Part shown: positions 9,664-17,827 of the stretch, in pieces | Position numbering within the stretch: position 1 is the first letter of the stretch | Layout: each line of letters opens with the position of its first letter | Origin: Cryobacterium cryoconiti | Lineage (GTDB): Bacteria > Actinomycetota > Actinomycetes > Actinomycetales > Microbacteriaceae | Assembly: GCF_004403065.1 (NCBI RefSeq) | Contig: NZ_SOHA01000035.1 | Span: 29,583 to 93,582 of the forward strand | Length of the DNA: 64,000 bases | Direction of reading: 5' to 3' | Notes under the pieces: model-generated | Seen by the model: the letters and a program-made list of their open reading frames with translations, nothing else | Databases searched by the model: none | What the model was told of the DNA's origin: nothing | Position numbers and translations under genes: made by a program

Positions 9664-10727
9664 CGGTTGCTCCCGAGGGCGGTGAGGGGGTCGGCGGCGG
9701 TCACGGAACGGAGGGCGAACGCGGCGCCGGCGAGGCCGAGGGCGATCATGGCGGCGGCCGGAAGCAGGGTGGTCAGCGGGCTGAGAACGAACGGAAGCAC
9801 AGACCCGGCGAGGGCCCCGAGCACGCCGGTCAGTCCGATCCCGACTCCCACGCCGACCACGAGAACGACGGATGCCTGGCCCAGGGCATCGAGGACCAGC
9901 ATCCGGTTGGACGCGCCGAGGGCCTTCAGCACGGCCACGTCCGGCTGGCGCTGGATGCTCCAGACCGTGAAGAACGCCCCCACGACCAGGGCGGAGATTC
10001 CGAACAGCATGGTCACCATGAGCAGCAGCGAGCCGATCTCCGAGCGGAACGCCTCCAGGGCGGTCAGCGACGGGAGCACCCCGGTGGAGGTCGTTCCCGT
10101 GGCGAGGTCGGCCGCGGCATAGTCGACGTCGGAGCCGGTGACGGCGAGGACACTCGCCACCGCGTCCGGGCGGCCGGTGGCCGCGCCCACGTCCTGCCAG
10201 TCCGTCAGCGGCAGCCACACCACGGGCGTGTGGGAGTACCAGGTGTCGGCGGTGACGGAGTCGACGGTGAAAACCGTCCCGGCCAGGTCGACCGTGTCGC
10301 CGGCCCGCACGCCGAGGTCCTCGGCCGCGGTCTCCGGCAGGGTCAGGTGCCCGGCCTCGGCCGGGACCATGCCGAACCCGGCCTCGGCGCCGAACAGGGC
10401 CACACTGGTCTGCTTCTGATCGGAGCCGAGGCGGAGTTGCAGGATGCCGAGCGGGCTGACCCGGTCGACGCCGGGCTGGGCGCGCCAGGCATCCGCGTCG
10501 GCGCCGGTCACGGCGGAGTCGGCATAGCTCACGGATTCCCCGGCTGCGGGAGCCGAGAACACGATCCGGTCGGCGCTGAGACCGGTGAGGGCCGACACGT
10601 TCTGGTCGGCCAGCCCCATGGTCAGGCCGGACAAGAACCCGACCAGCAGGGTGATGAGGGTGACGACCGAGCCGATCAGCACGAATCGCCCCCGGGCAAA
10701 TCTCAGATCGCGCCATGCAACGAACAC
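9660..10727 (-). CDS. FtsX-like ABC transporter permease
   Basis: The membrane subunit of the exporter. The 355-residue protein has one N-terminal helix (about residues 15-40), a long extracytoplasmic domain (about 45-230) and three C-terminal helices, the MacB/FtsX topology. The start is the GTG at 10727: a GAGGAG box at 10735-10740 (minus strand) is seven bases away, while the in-frame TTG at 10733 would be too close. It overlaps the ATPase gene by ATGA and diverges from the histidine kinase gene. Confidence 0.88.
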   Translation of the reverse strand: MFVAWRDLRFARGRFVLIGSVVTLITLLVGFLSGLTMGLADQNVSALTGLSADRIVFSAPAAGESVSYADSAVTGADADAWRAQPGVDRVSPLGILQLRLGSDQKQTSVALFGAEAGFGMVPAEAGHLTLPETAAEDLGVRAGDTVDLAGTVFTVDSVTADTWYSHTPVVWLPLTDWQDVGAATGRPDAVASVLAVTGSDVDYAAADLATGTTSTGVLPSLTALEAFRSEIGSLLLMVTMLFGISALVVGAFFTVWSIQRQPDVAVLKALGASNRMLVLDALGQASVVLVVGVGVGIGLTGVLGALAGSVLPFVLSPLTTLLPAAAMIALGLAGAAFALRSVTAADPLTALGSNR

Positions 10728-10918
10728 TGTCAAGCTCCTCAATCGGGGACGGGTGGGGCGGATGGGCCGGGCAGGGGCGCCGGATGGCGGTTGCCGAGCA
10801 CTGTCTACTCTCGCGATCAGCCCGCTGCCAGTCATCGTGCGGGCTGACCATCTCCGGTGCACCAAAGGCGGAGGGTCGGCTCCACCTTTCGGACGATGAC
10901 GGCCGGGGGCCGGGCCGG

Positions 10919-10945
10919 TAGCCTGAAGGGGTGAGTATCGCGTGA
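10919..10945 (+). promoter_or_regulatory. Promoter and possible mini-leader before the kinase gene
   Basis: TAGCCT (10919-10924) lies six bases before a GTG at 10931. That GTG opens a four-codon frame (Val-Ser-Ile-Ala-stop) whose TGA overlaps the GTG of the kinase at 10942. The sequence allows a leaderless mini-ORF coupled to the kinase gene. Confidence 0.35.
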
Positions 10946-12150
10946 CCGCACCCAGCATCGGATCCAGGAACTCCGCCCTGAGCCCCGTCTTCCTCGGGCT
11001 GCGCATCGGGCTGCACGGACTGTGCGTCGGCCTGATCGCGCTGGTCGTCGCCACGGCCGGGTCTGCGGGGATGCCCGCCGGCGCCGTGATCATCTGCCTG
11101 GCCGCCGTGTTCCTCGGCACCTACGCGGCCGGGTGGCTGCTCAGCCGAAACTTCGACGGCGCACGGCCGCGGCTCGGCGCGGCCTGGGTCGGTGTCCTCG
11201 GCCTCGAATGGGTGGCCCTCGCCGTCGTCAGCCCGGAGGCCATCTACCTCGTCTTTCCCCTGTTCTTCCTCGCCCTGCACTTTCTGCGCGGCTGGCGGGG
11301 ACCCGTTTCGGTCGCCGGAGCGACGCTGGTGGCCATCGCCCTGTTCGGGATGCACCGGGGCTTCGGTGTCGCAGGCATCGTGGGGCCGCTGATCGGTGCT
11401 GCCGTGGCCGTGGCGATCGGCCTGGCCTACCGGTCCCTGGACCGGGAGGCCACGGAGCGGGAACGCCTGATCAACGAACTGCGTGCCACCCGAACTCAAC
11501 TGGCCGCTGCCGAACGGGCCGCCGGGGTGCAGGGCGAACGTGCCCGCCTCGCCCGGGAGATCCACGACACGGTGTCCCAGTCGCTGTCCAGCATCGTGAT
11601 GCTCCTGCACGCCGCGGAACGCTCCGGCGGCGTGACGGGAACCGGGCTGGACCGGCTGCATCAGGCCCGGGAGGCCGCCGCCCAGGCGCTCGCCGAGACC
11701 CGGCAGTTCATCGACGAGCTGTCGCCGCCGGCCCTGCGCGAGGCGACGCTGGTCGAGGCACTGGGGCGCCTGGCGGTACAGACCGGCGACAGCAGCGGAA
11801 TCCCCGTCGGAGTCACGATCGCCGGCACCCCGGTGCCGCTGCCCACCCAGGTCGAGACGGCACTGCTCCGCATCGCCCAGGGGGCCCTGGCGAACGCCGT
11901 GCAGCACGCCCGTGCCAGCCGGATCGACCTCACCCTGAGCATGCTCGACTCCGAGGTCATCCTCGACGTCGTCGACGACGGCGTGGGTTTCACGGCCGGG
12001 CCGGACCAGGAGAGCACCACGGACGGGCGCACCTCATTCGGGCTGCAGGCGATGCGGGAGCGGGTCGCGGCCCTCGGCGGTTCGCTCACGGTGGAGAGCG
12101 AGCCGGGCCGGGGAACCAGCATCGTGGCCGGATTCGAGGTGCCCGGATGA
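10942..12150 (+). CDS. NarL-type sensor histidine kinase
   Basis: A membrane sensor kinase of the HisKA_3 class. The 402-residue protein has about five membrane helices (residues 18-165) with little extracytoplasmic sequence, then a short coiled coil. The dimerisation/phosphoacceptor box RLAREIHDTVSQSL has H208. The ATPase domain has GALANAVQHARAS, DDGVGF and GRGT. Intramembrane-sensing kinases of this kind often sit beside ABC exporters, as here. The GTG at 10942 is used. The stop overlaps the response regulator start (ATGA). Confidence 0.92.
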   Translation: MTAPSIGSRNSALSPVFLGLRIGLHGLCVGLIALVVATAGSAGMPAGAVIICLAAVFLGTYAAGWLLSRNFDGARPRLGAAWVGVLGLEWVALAVVSPEAIYLVFPLFFLALHFLRGWRGPVSVAGATLVAIALFGMHRGFGVAGIVGPLIGAAVAVAIGLAYRSLDREATERERLINELRATRTQLAAAERAAGVQGERARLAREIHDTVSQSLSSIVMLLHAAERSGGVTGTGLDRLHQAREAAAQALAETRQFIDELSPPALREATLVEALGRLAVQTGDSSGIPVGVTIAGTPVPLPTQVETALLRIAQGALANAVQHARASRIDLTLSMLDSEVILDVVDDGVGFTAGPDQESTTDGRTSFGLQAMRERVAALGGSLTVESEPGRGTSIVAGFEVPG

Positions 12151-12776
12151 TCGTGCGGGTGCTGATCGCCGATGACCATCCGATCATGCGCACCGGCCTG
12201 CAGGCGCTGTGCGAGACGGAACCGTCCATCACCGTCGTCGGGGCGGTCGGCACCGTCGAGGAGGCCCTCGCGGAGGCCGCCCGCCTGCGCCCGGACGTGG
12301 TGCTGATGGATCTCCAGTTCAACGGCGAATTCCGCGGGGCTGACGCGACCCGCGGCATCCGTGCCCTGCCGGATCCACCCGCCGTCCTGATCCTCACCAA
12401 CTACGACACCGACCGGGACATCATCACGGCCATCGAGGGCGGCGCGGCCGGGTATCTCCTCAAGGACACCTCGCCCGACGATCTGCTCGCGGCGATCATG
12501 GCCGCGGCGGCCGGTCAGTCGGCGCTGGCGCCGGCGGTCGCGAGCCGGTTGCTGTCCCGAGTGCGCGATTCCACCCGTGCCCTCAGCGCTCGGGAGCTTG
12601 AGGTGCTCGCCCTGGTGGCGGAGGGGCTCAGCAACACCGAGGTGGCCCGCCACCTGCACCTCAGCGAGACCACGGTCAAATCCCACCTCGCGCACATCTA
12701 CCCGAAACTCGGGGTGGCCTCGCGCACGGCGGCCGTCGCGGCAGCGCGGCAGTCCGGACTGATCCGGCGCGCGTGA
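12147..12776 (+). CDS. LuxR/NarL-family response regulator
   Basis: The partner of the preceding kinase. The 209-residue protein has a receiver domain with acidic pocket D9/D10, phosphoacceptor D55 (VVLMDLQ), and K/T switch residues in YLLKDTSP. A C-terminal LuxR-type helix-turn-helix follows (LSARELEVLALVAEGLSNTEVA). It probably controls the divergent exporter operon, its own operon, or both; this is inferred from position. Confidence 0.95.
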   Translation: MIVRVLIADDHPIMRTGLQALCETEPSITVVGAVGTVEEALAEAARLRPDVVLMDLQFNGEFRGADATRGIRALPDPPAVLILTNYDTDRDIITAIEGGAAGYLLKDTSPDDLLAAIMAAAAGQSALAPAVASRLLSRVRDSTRALSARELEVLALVAEGLSNTEVARHLHLSETTVKSHLAHIYPKLGVASRTAAVAAARQSGLIRRA

Positions 12777-12836
12777 TCGGCCCGGTGTCTGGCGCTTCGC
12801 GCCCTGCGTTCCGGCCCGGCAGCCGGGAAACACGGT

Positions 12837-15044
12837 CTAGTGCCGGGCGGGCACCACGAACCGCTGCCAGGCCCAGGCAGCCACGCTGAGCGCCGCGAAC
12901 ACGCCGGCCCCCGCCCACCACAGGCTGACACCACCGTCACCGGGCCAGAACAGCCCGGCGGGGGAGAGAACCCCGAACATGATGGTGAACGCCAGCACGG
13001 TCAGGGCCGCCCAGATCGGCGGCGACCAGCTGAGGATGCTCCGCCCGCTGGTGCGTCCGATCGGGATGAGCACGAGGGCGGCCGACCCGATCGCGGCCAG
13101 CACGACGCTGGTGGCGATCTCCGCCGCGAACGCGCTGAGGAATCCGCTGGCCTGCGGCAGGAGGCCCAGCGTGAGCCAGCCGAGCAGGGCCAGCGCGATC
13201 AGGCTGCCGGCCCGCAGTGCGGCGAGCTGGCCGCGCCTGCGCCCCGGAAGGCCGGGTGCTGCGGCGACGGATCCGAGCAGCCCGAAAACCAGGGCGGGGT
13301 GAATCTCGAATGCCCGGGAGGCGAGAGCGGTCGCGGCGACGAGCAGCAGGTAGCGCGGGAGGAAGGTGACGGATGCCCGCTCGCACCACACCCGTGAACT
13401 CCACCAGAGCGGAACGAGCGTTCCGACCGCGTTGACGACGACGAGGGCCGCCATGACCGCCAGAAGCAGCCGCAGGTAGGCCGGCTGGCTGCTCACCGGG
13501 CCCGACAGCATGACCAGCGTCGCCGCCGCTGTCACGGCCGCACCGGCCACCAGCCACCGGTTCAGCGGCAGGTCGGGTGCGGTCTCGAACTCGACGCGGC
13601 TGCGGTTTCGGCCCGCGATCGAAACGGTCTGCCAGAACGGGCGACCGTTCCGGGCCCGGGAAACGGTTCCAGCGAGGAGGCGCGCGGGAACGCAGAGCAG
13701 CAGCAGGGCTCCGAAGGCGAGAAACGCCGCCTGCACCCAGGAGACCGGCGAGGTGGACCACGGCGCCGGCACGGCGGTCGCGAACAGGGTCGGATCGTTC
13801 CATCCGCCCGGCACCGGAGCAGGCAAGAGCGCTGAGGGTGAAGAGGCCTGCGGGTGAGGTGGTTCCTGGCCCGGTGCACCGGGTACGGTGCTCTCCGGAG
13901 CGGGGGCGGAGGACGCCGGCGGTGCAGTCGCACCCATGGTCGGGATCGGGGCGCCGGGGCCCGTGGTGTCGGGCGTTGCCGCGGCCGCCGGCCCGAAGAG
14001 CACCTCCACGCCGGGACTGCCCGGGCCCAGGTTGCCGGCCGGGTCCCGCTGCACCGCGATGACCTGGTGGGACCCGGCGGCGACGCCGCCGGCGAAACAG
14101 CTCCAGGACCCGGAGACGACGACGGCGCTGCAGACCGAATAGGCGCCGGAGAAGACGGTCACGGTCGCGTCATCCTCGCCGGAACCGGAATAGGTGGTGC
14201 CGGACAGCGGCACCCGGTCGCCGCCCACGGGCGCGCTCACGATGGGGGCCGTCGGGCGGTCCAGGTCGAAGTCGAGGCTGACCGGTGCGCTCGCATTCGA
14301 CCAGGAGGGTGCGCTGTAGGACGTTTGCTGGCTCGCCGACACGGAGACCGCTCCGCCGGCGACGTTGCCGGTGAACGTGCAGGACCAGGCGCCGGACGCG
14401 TCCGCGGTGGCCGTGCAGCGCTTCCCCCCGGCCAGGGAGACGACGACGGATGCCGCCGGATACCCGCTCCCGCGAACGGTGCCGTTGGTCAGTGCGAGGC
14501 CGGTCGGGCCCCCGGTCACGACCGGTGCGGACAGCACGGCGATGGTCTGCTCGGCAGCCGATTCGGGGGCACCCGTGACGACGACGCGCAGTCGCACGTC
14601 GGGACCACTCGGCAAAGACACCGCCGTGCAACTCCACACCGCGGCGGCGTCGACCACCGCGAAGCAGAGCGGGTCCTGGTCGGAGACGGGGGAGAGCAGC
14701 TGGATCTCCCGCCCGACTTCGCCGGTGCCGGAAATCGTCGTGGTGCCACTGCCGACGAAGCTGCCGGGTGCCGGGCTCGTGATGGTCGGTGCCAGGGTCG
14801 TCGGGCCGGTGGATTGCGTCGATTCCGGGGATGCCGTCGGTTCCGTCGAGTTCGGGGTGGGCGGCGGCGTGGGGGCCGGGACGGCGACGGCGGCCACCGA
14901 CGAGCCGAGCGTGAGCAGGCCCACGGTCAGCGCGCCGATCAGGGCGACGATCATCGGGGCAGACCGTGCACGGAGACCGGAGGCGAACCGCCGACCGGAT
15001 CGCCCGGACTCGGAGCCCGAACCGGACACAGTTCTACCGCGCAT
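12837..15044 (-). CDS. Ig-like repeat protein with a polytopic C-terminal membrane domain
   Basis: A 735-residue envelope protein of unknown function. After a basic N-terminus and a signal-anchor-like helix (about 31-50) comes a Pro/Thr/Ser-rich linker. Three Ig-like repeats follow, each built on a GSGxxxA/G...WSC pattern with paired cysteines (about 70-345). A second low-complexity linker leads to about eight predicted membrane helices in the last 300 residues. The Ig repeats should be outside the cell. The ATG at 15044 follows GGTGAAGAG. An upstream in-frame ATG at 15065 is possible. It converges on the response regulator gene. Confidence 0.78.
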   Translation of the reverse strand: MRGRTVSGSGSESGRSGRRFASGLRARSAPMIVALIGALTVGLLTLGSSVAAVAVPAPTPPPTPNSTEPTASPESTQSTGPTTLAPTITSPAPGSFVGSGTTTISGTGEVGREIQLLSPVSDQDPLCFAVVDAAAVWSCTAVSLPSGPDVRLRVVVTGAPESAAEQTIAVLSAPVVTGGPTGLALTNGTVRGSGYPAASVVVSLAGGKRCTATADASGAWSCTFTGNVAGGAVSVSASQQTSYSAPSWSNASAPVSLDFDLDRPTAPIVSAPVGGDRVPLSGTTYSGSGEDDATVTVFSGAYSVCSAVVVSGSWSCFAGGVAAGSHQVIAVQRDPAGNLGPGSPGVEVLFGPAAAATPDTTGPGAPIPTMGATAPPASSAPAPESTVPGAPGQEPPHPQASSPSALLPAPVPGGWNDPTLFATAVPAPWSTSPVSWVQAAFLAFGALLLLCVPARLLAGTVSRARNGRPFWQTVSIAGRNRSRVEFETAPDLPLNRWLVAGAAVTAAATLVMLSGPVSSQPAYLRLLLAVMAALVVVNAVGTLVPLWWSSRVWCERASVTFLPRYLLLVAATALASRAFEIHPALVFGLLGSVAAAPGLPGRRRGQLAALRAGSLIALALLGWLTLGLLPQASGFLSAFAAEIATSVVLAAIGSAALVLIPIGRTSGRSILSWSPPIWAALTVLAFTIMFGVLSPAGLFWPGDGGVSLWWAGAGVFAALSVAAWAWQRFVVPARH

Positions 15045-15284
15045 CTCTTCACCCCTGGTGACCATTCCACGGGTCACGGCCGGGAAAGTCAACGCGCGAC
15101 ACGCACTGTGACGCAAATGGCCCCCGTTCGGCCGACCGGGAGCCATGGTGCATACTGGCGCTGGCCCCTCCGGGTGCTGATTTCCCCCGACGAGTAAAGG
15201 GCGTTCCGTGGCCGTGGTCACCGTTCCGGCATCCCTCCGGGAGACCTCCCGGCCACGCACCCCGACGGCGAAGGCGGTGCGTTG

Positions 15285-16517
15285 ATGCTCGACCTGTCCC
15301 CGCGCCCGGTGGACCGTTCGTGGCTGACCCCCGAACTGTTCTGGCCTGCCCTCACGACCGCGACGGCGCACCTCGACACCCCGGTCGCCGCGGTGCACCT
15401 GGACGCGCTACGGCACAACACCCACGACATGCTCGACCGCGCGGCCGGTACCCCGCTCCGGGTGGCGTCGAAGTCCATCCGCGTCCGCGGCGTGCTCGAG
15501 GCGATCCTGGCCCTGCCCGGCTATCGGGGCGTGCTCGCCTACACCCTGGCCGAGGCACTCTGGCTGGCGGAGACGGTGACGGATGTCGTCGTCGGCTACC
15601 CCACGGCCGACCGGGCCGCGATCCTGCAGCTGAGCCGTTCGGAGCGGCTGGCCGCGACCGTCACGCTGATGGTGGACTCGGTCGCGCACCTCGACGTCAT
15701 CGACGCGGTGCTCCCGCCGGGCAGCCGGGCCCCGATCCGGGTCTGCATCGACCTCGACGCATCCTGGGACGCCCCGCTGCTCGGCCACCTGGGCGTGTGG
15801 CGCTCGCCCGTGCACACGCCGGCCGACGCCCGTCGCCTCGCGGTCGCCATTCTGGCCCGGCCCGGTTTCCACCTCGTCGGGATGATGTCCTACGAGGCCC
15901 AGGTGGCCGGGGTCGGCGACCGGCCGGCCGGCAGACCGGTCCGGGGGATGCTCAACCGGTGGGTGCGGGGGCGGTCCGTCGCCGAGATCGCCGAGCGCCG
16001 CGCCGCGGCCGTGAGCGCGGTGCGGGAGGTCGCGCCCCTCGAATTCGTGAACGGAGGCGGAACCGGTTCGGTCGAGACCACGCGCGGCGACGCATCCGTC
16101 ACTGACGTCGCCGTCGGCAGCGGTTTCTTCGGGGGGCACCTGTTCGACAATTATGCGAGCTTCCGGCCCGCGCCGGCGGCCGCGGTCGCCTTCTCGGTGG
16201 TGCGGAAGCCCCGCCCCGACATGGCCGTCCTGCTCGGCGGCGGGTGGGTGGCCTCCGGGGTTCCCGGCGCCGACCGGGTGCCGCGCCTGGTCTGGCCGGA
16301 CGGCCTCCACCTGGTTGCGCGGGAGATGGCCGGTGAGGTGCAGACCCCGCTGACCGGCCCTGGCGCGGCCCGGCTCGGGGTCGGCGACCGCGTGTGGGCG
16401 CGGCACACCAAATCGGGGGAGCTGAGCGAGCACGTGAACGAGGTTGCACTGGTCGAGAATGGGCAGGTGGTCGACATCCTGCCGACCTACCGTGGCGAGG
16501 GGAAGGTGTTCCTGTGA
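15285..16517 (+). CDS. PLP-dependent amino acid deaminase/aldolase (D-threonine aldolase-like)
   Basis: A fold-type III (alanine racemase-like) PLP enzyme of the D-threonine aldolase/D-serine dehydratase family. The 410-residue protein carries the PLP lysine K63 in RVASKSIRVRGV, a later glycine-rich phosphate-binding stretch (EFVNGGGTGSVE), and a C-terminal beta domain ending in the metal-site-like ARHTKSGELSEHVNEV region. The exact substrate is not clear from sequence. The ATG at 15285 is preferred over a TTG three bases earlier. It is first in a three-gene operon and its stop overlaps the next GTG (GTGA). Confidence 0.83.
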   Translation: MLDLSPRPVDRSWLTPELFWPALTTATAHLDTPVAAVHLDALRHNTHDMLDRAAGTPLRVASKSIRVRGVLEAILALPGYRGVLAYTLAEALWLAETVTDVVVGYPTADRAAILQLSRSERLAATVTLMVDSVAHLDVIDAVLPPGSRAPIRVCIDLDASWDAPLLGHLGVWRSPVHTPADARRLAVAILARPGFHLVGMMSYEAQVAGVGDRPAGRPVRGMLNRWVRGRSVAEIAERRAAAVSAVREVAPLEFVNGGGTGSVETTRGDASVTDVAVGSGFFGGHLFDNYASFRPAPAAAVAFSVVRKPRPDMAVLLGGGWVASGVPGADRVPRLVWPDGLHLVAREMAGEVQTPLTGPGAARLGVGDRVWARHTKSGELSEHVNEVALVENGQVVDILPTYRGEGKVFL

Positions 16518-17827
16518 GTGCGAGCGGAGCGGTGTGGCGCAACTGGGCCCGGAACCAGGCGGTGACGCCGGTGCGCGTCGAGCGGCCGTCGACCGTCGCC
16601 GCCGTGCAGCGTGCCGTGGTCGCGGCCGGCAAGGTGGGCCTCCGGGTCAAGGCCGTGGGCTCCGGGCACAGCTTCTCGGGCATCGCCCTGGCCCCCGGGG
16701 TGCAGCTCGACCTGTTCGACCTCGCCGGCCTGATCGACGCGGATGCCGCGTCCGGCCGGGTCACCCTGGCCGCCGGAACCCGCCTGTTCGAGTTGCCCCG
16801 GCTGCTGCGTCCGTACGGCCTGGCCCTCGCCAACATGGGCGACGTGGACCGGCAGACCATCTCCGGCGCACTTTCCACCGGAACCCACGGCACCGGCGGG
16901 CGTTTCGGCGGGCTGGCCACTCAGGTTGTGGCCCTGACCCTCGTCACCGGCGACGGCTCCCTGTTGCACGTGAGCGAGACCGAGAACCCGGAGCTGTTGC
17001 CGGCGGCCCGGATCGGGCTGGGCGCGCTCGGCATCGTCGTGGACGTGACCGTGCAGTGCGTGCCCGCTTACCTGCTGCACGCCATCGAGGCATCCGAACC
17101 GCTCGAGGAGGTGCTCGAGCGCTACCTCGACCGGTCCGACCGGCACGACCATTTCGAGTTCTACTGGTTCCCGCACACCGAAACCGCGCTGACCAAGACC
17201 AACACGCGCCTGCCGGTGACCGACGAGCGGTCCCCGTTGGGCGCCGTCTCCCGCTGGGTCGACGACGAACTTCTCGCGAACGGGGTGTACCGGGGCATCT
17301 GCGCGCTGGGTGCGCTCGCGCCGGCCACCGTGCCCCGATCCACCCGGCTCGCCACCCGGCTCAGCGGGCGACGCGAATTCACGGACGTCTCCCACCGGGT
17401 GTTCGTGACGAACCGCACCGTGCGCTTTCAGGAAATGGAATATGCGCTGCCGCGGGCCCTGGTCCCCGCTGCGCTGCGGGAGGTGCGGGAGCTGATCGCC
17501 GCGCGCGGCTGGCGCATCTCCTTCCCGGTCGAGGTGCGCTCGGCCGCAGCCGACGACGTGTGGCTCTCCACTGCCAATGGCAGGGACACCGGTTACATCG
17601 CCGTGCACCGGTATTACCGGGAAGATCCGGCCGCCTACTTCCAGGCGGTCGAAGCCATCATGCGCGCGCACGGCGGGCGCCCGCACTGGGGCAAGATGCA
17701 CGACCGGGATGCCGCCTCCCTCCGCGCCGAGTACCCGCATTTCGACGACTTCCTGTCGGTGCGTGACAGGCTTGACCCGGAGCGCCGCTTCGCCAACAGC
17801 TATCTGGAAAGAGTCCTCGGTCGATGA
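16514..17827 (+). CDS. FAD-linked sugar-1,4-lactone oxidase
   Basis: A VAO-family flavoprotein related to D-arabinono-1,4-lactone oxidase, L-gulonolactone oxidase and alditol oxidase. The 437-residue protein has the FAD domain with GSGHSFSG (H52 is the likely covalent FAD site in this family), the SGALSTGTHGTG stretch, and the C-terminal ALO-type HWGKMH motif at about 391-396. The substrate should be a polyol or sugar lactone. It overlaps both neighbours (GTGA upstream, ATGA downstream), so it is translated together with the aldolase and the GH1 protein. Confidence 0.88.
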   Translation: MSASGAVWRNWARNQAVTPVRVERPSTVAAVQRAVVAAGKVGLRVKAVGSGHSFSGIALAPGVQLDLFDLAGLIDADAASGRVTLAAGTRLFELPRLLRPYGLALANMGDVDRQTISGALSTGTHGTGGRFGGLATQVVALTLVTGDGSLLHVSETENPELLPAARIGLGALGIVVDVTVQCVPAYLLHAIEASEPLEEVLERYLDRSDRHDHFEFYWFPHTETALTKTNTRLPVTDERSPLGAVSRWVDDELLANGVYRGICALGALAPATVPRSTRLATRLSGRREFTDVSHRVFVTNRTVRFQEMEYALPRALVPAALREVRELIAARGWRISFPVEVRSAAADDVWLSTANGRDTGYIAVHRYYREDPAAYFQAVEAIMRAHGGRPHWGKMHDRDAASLRAEYPHFDDFLSVRDRLDPERRFANSYLERVLGR

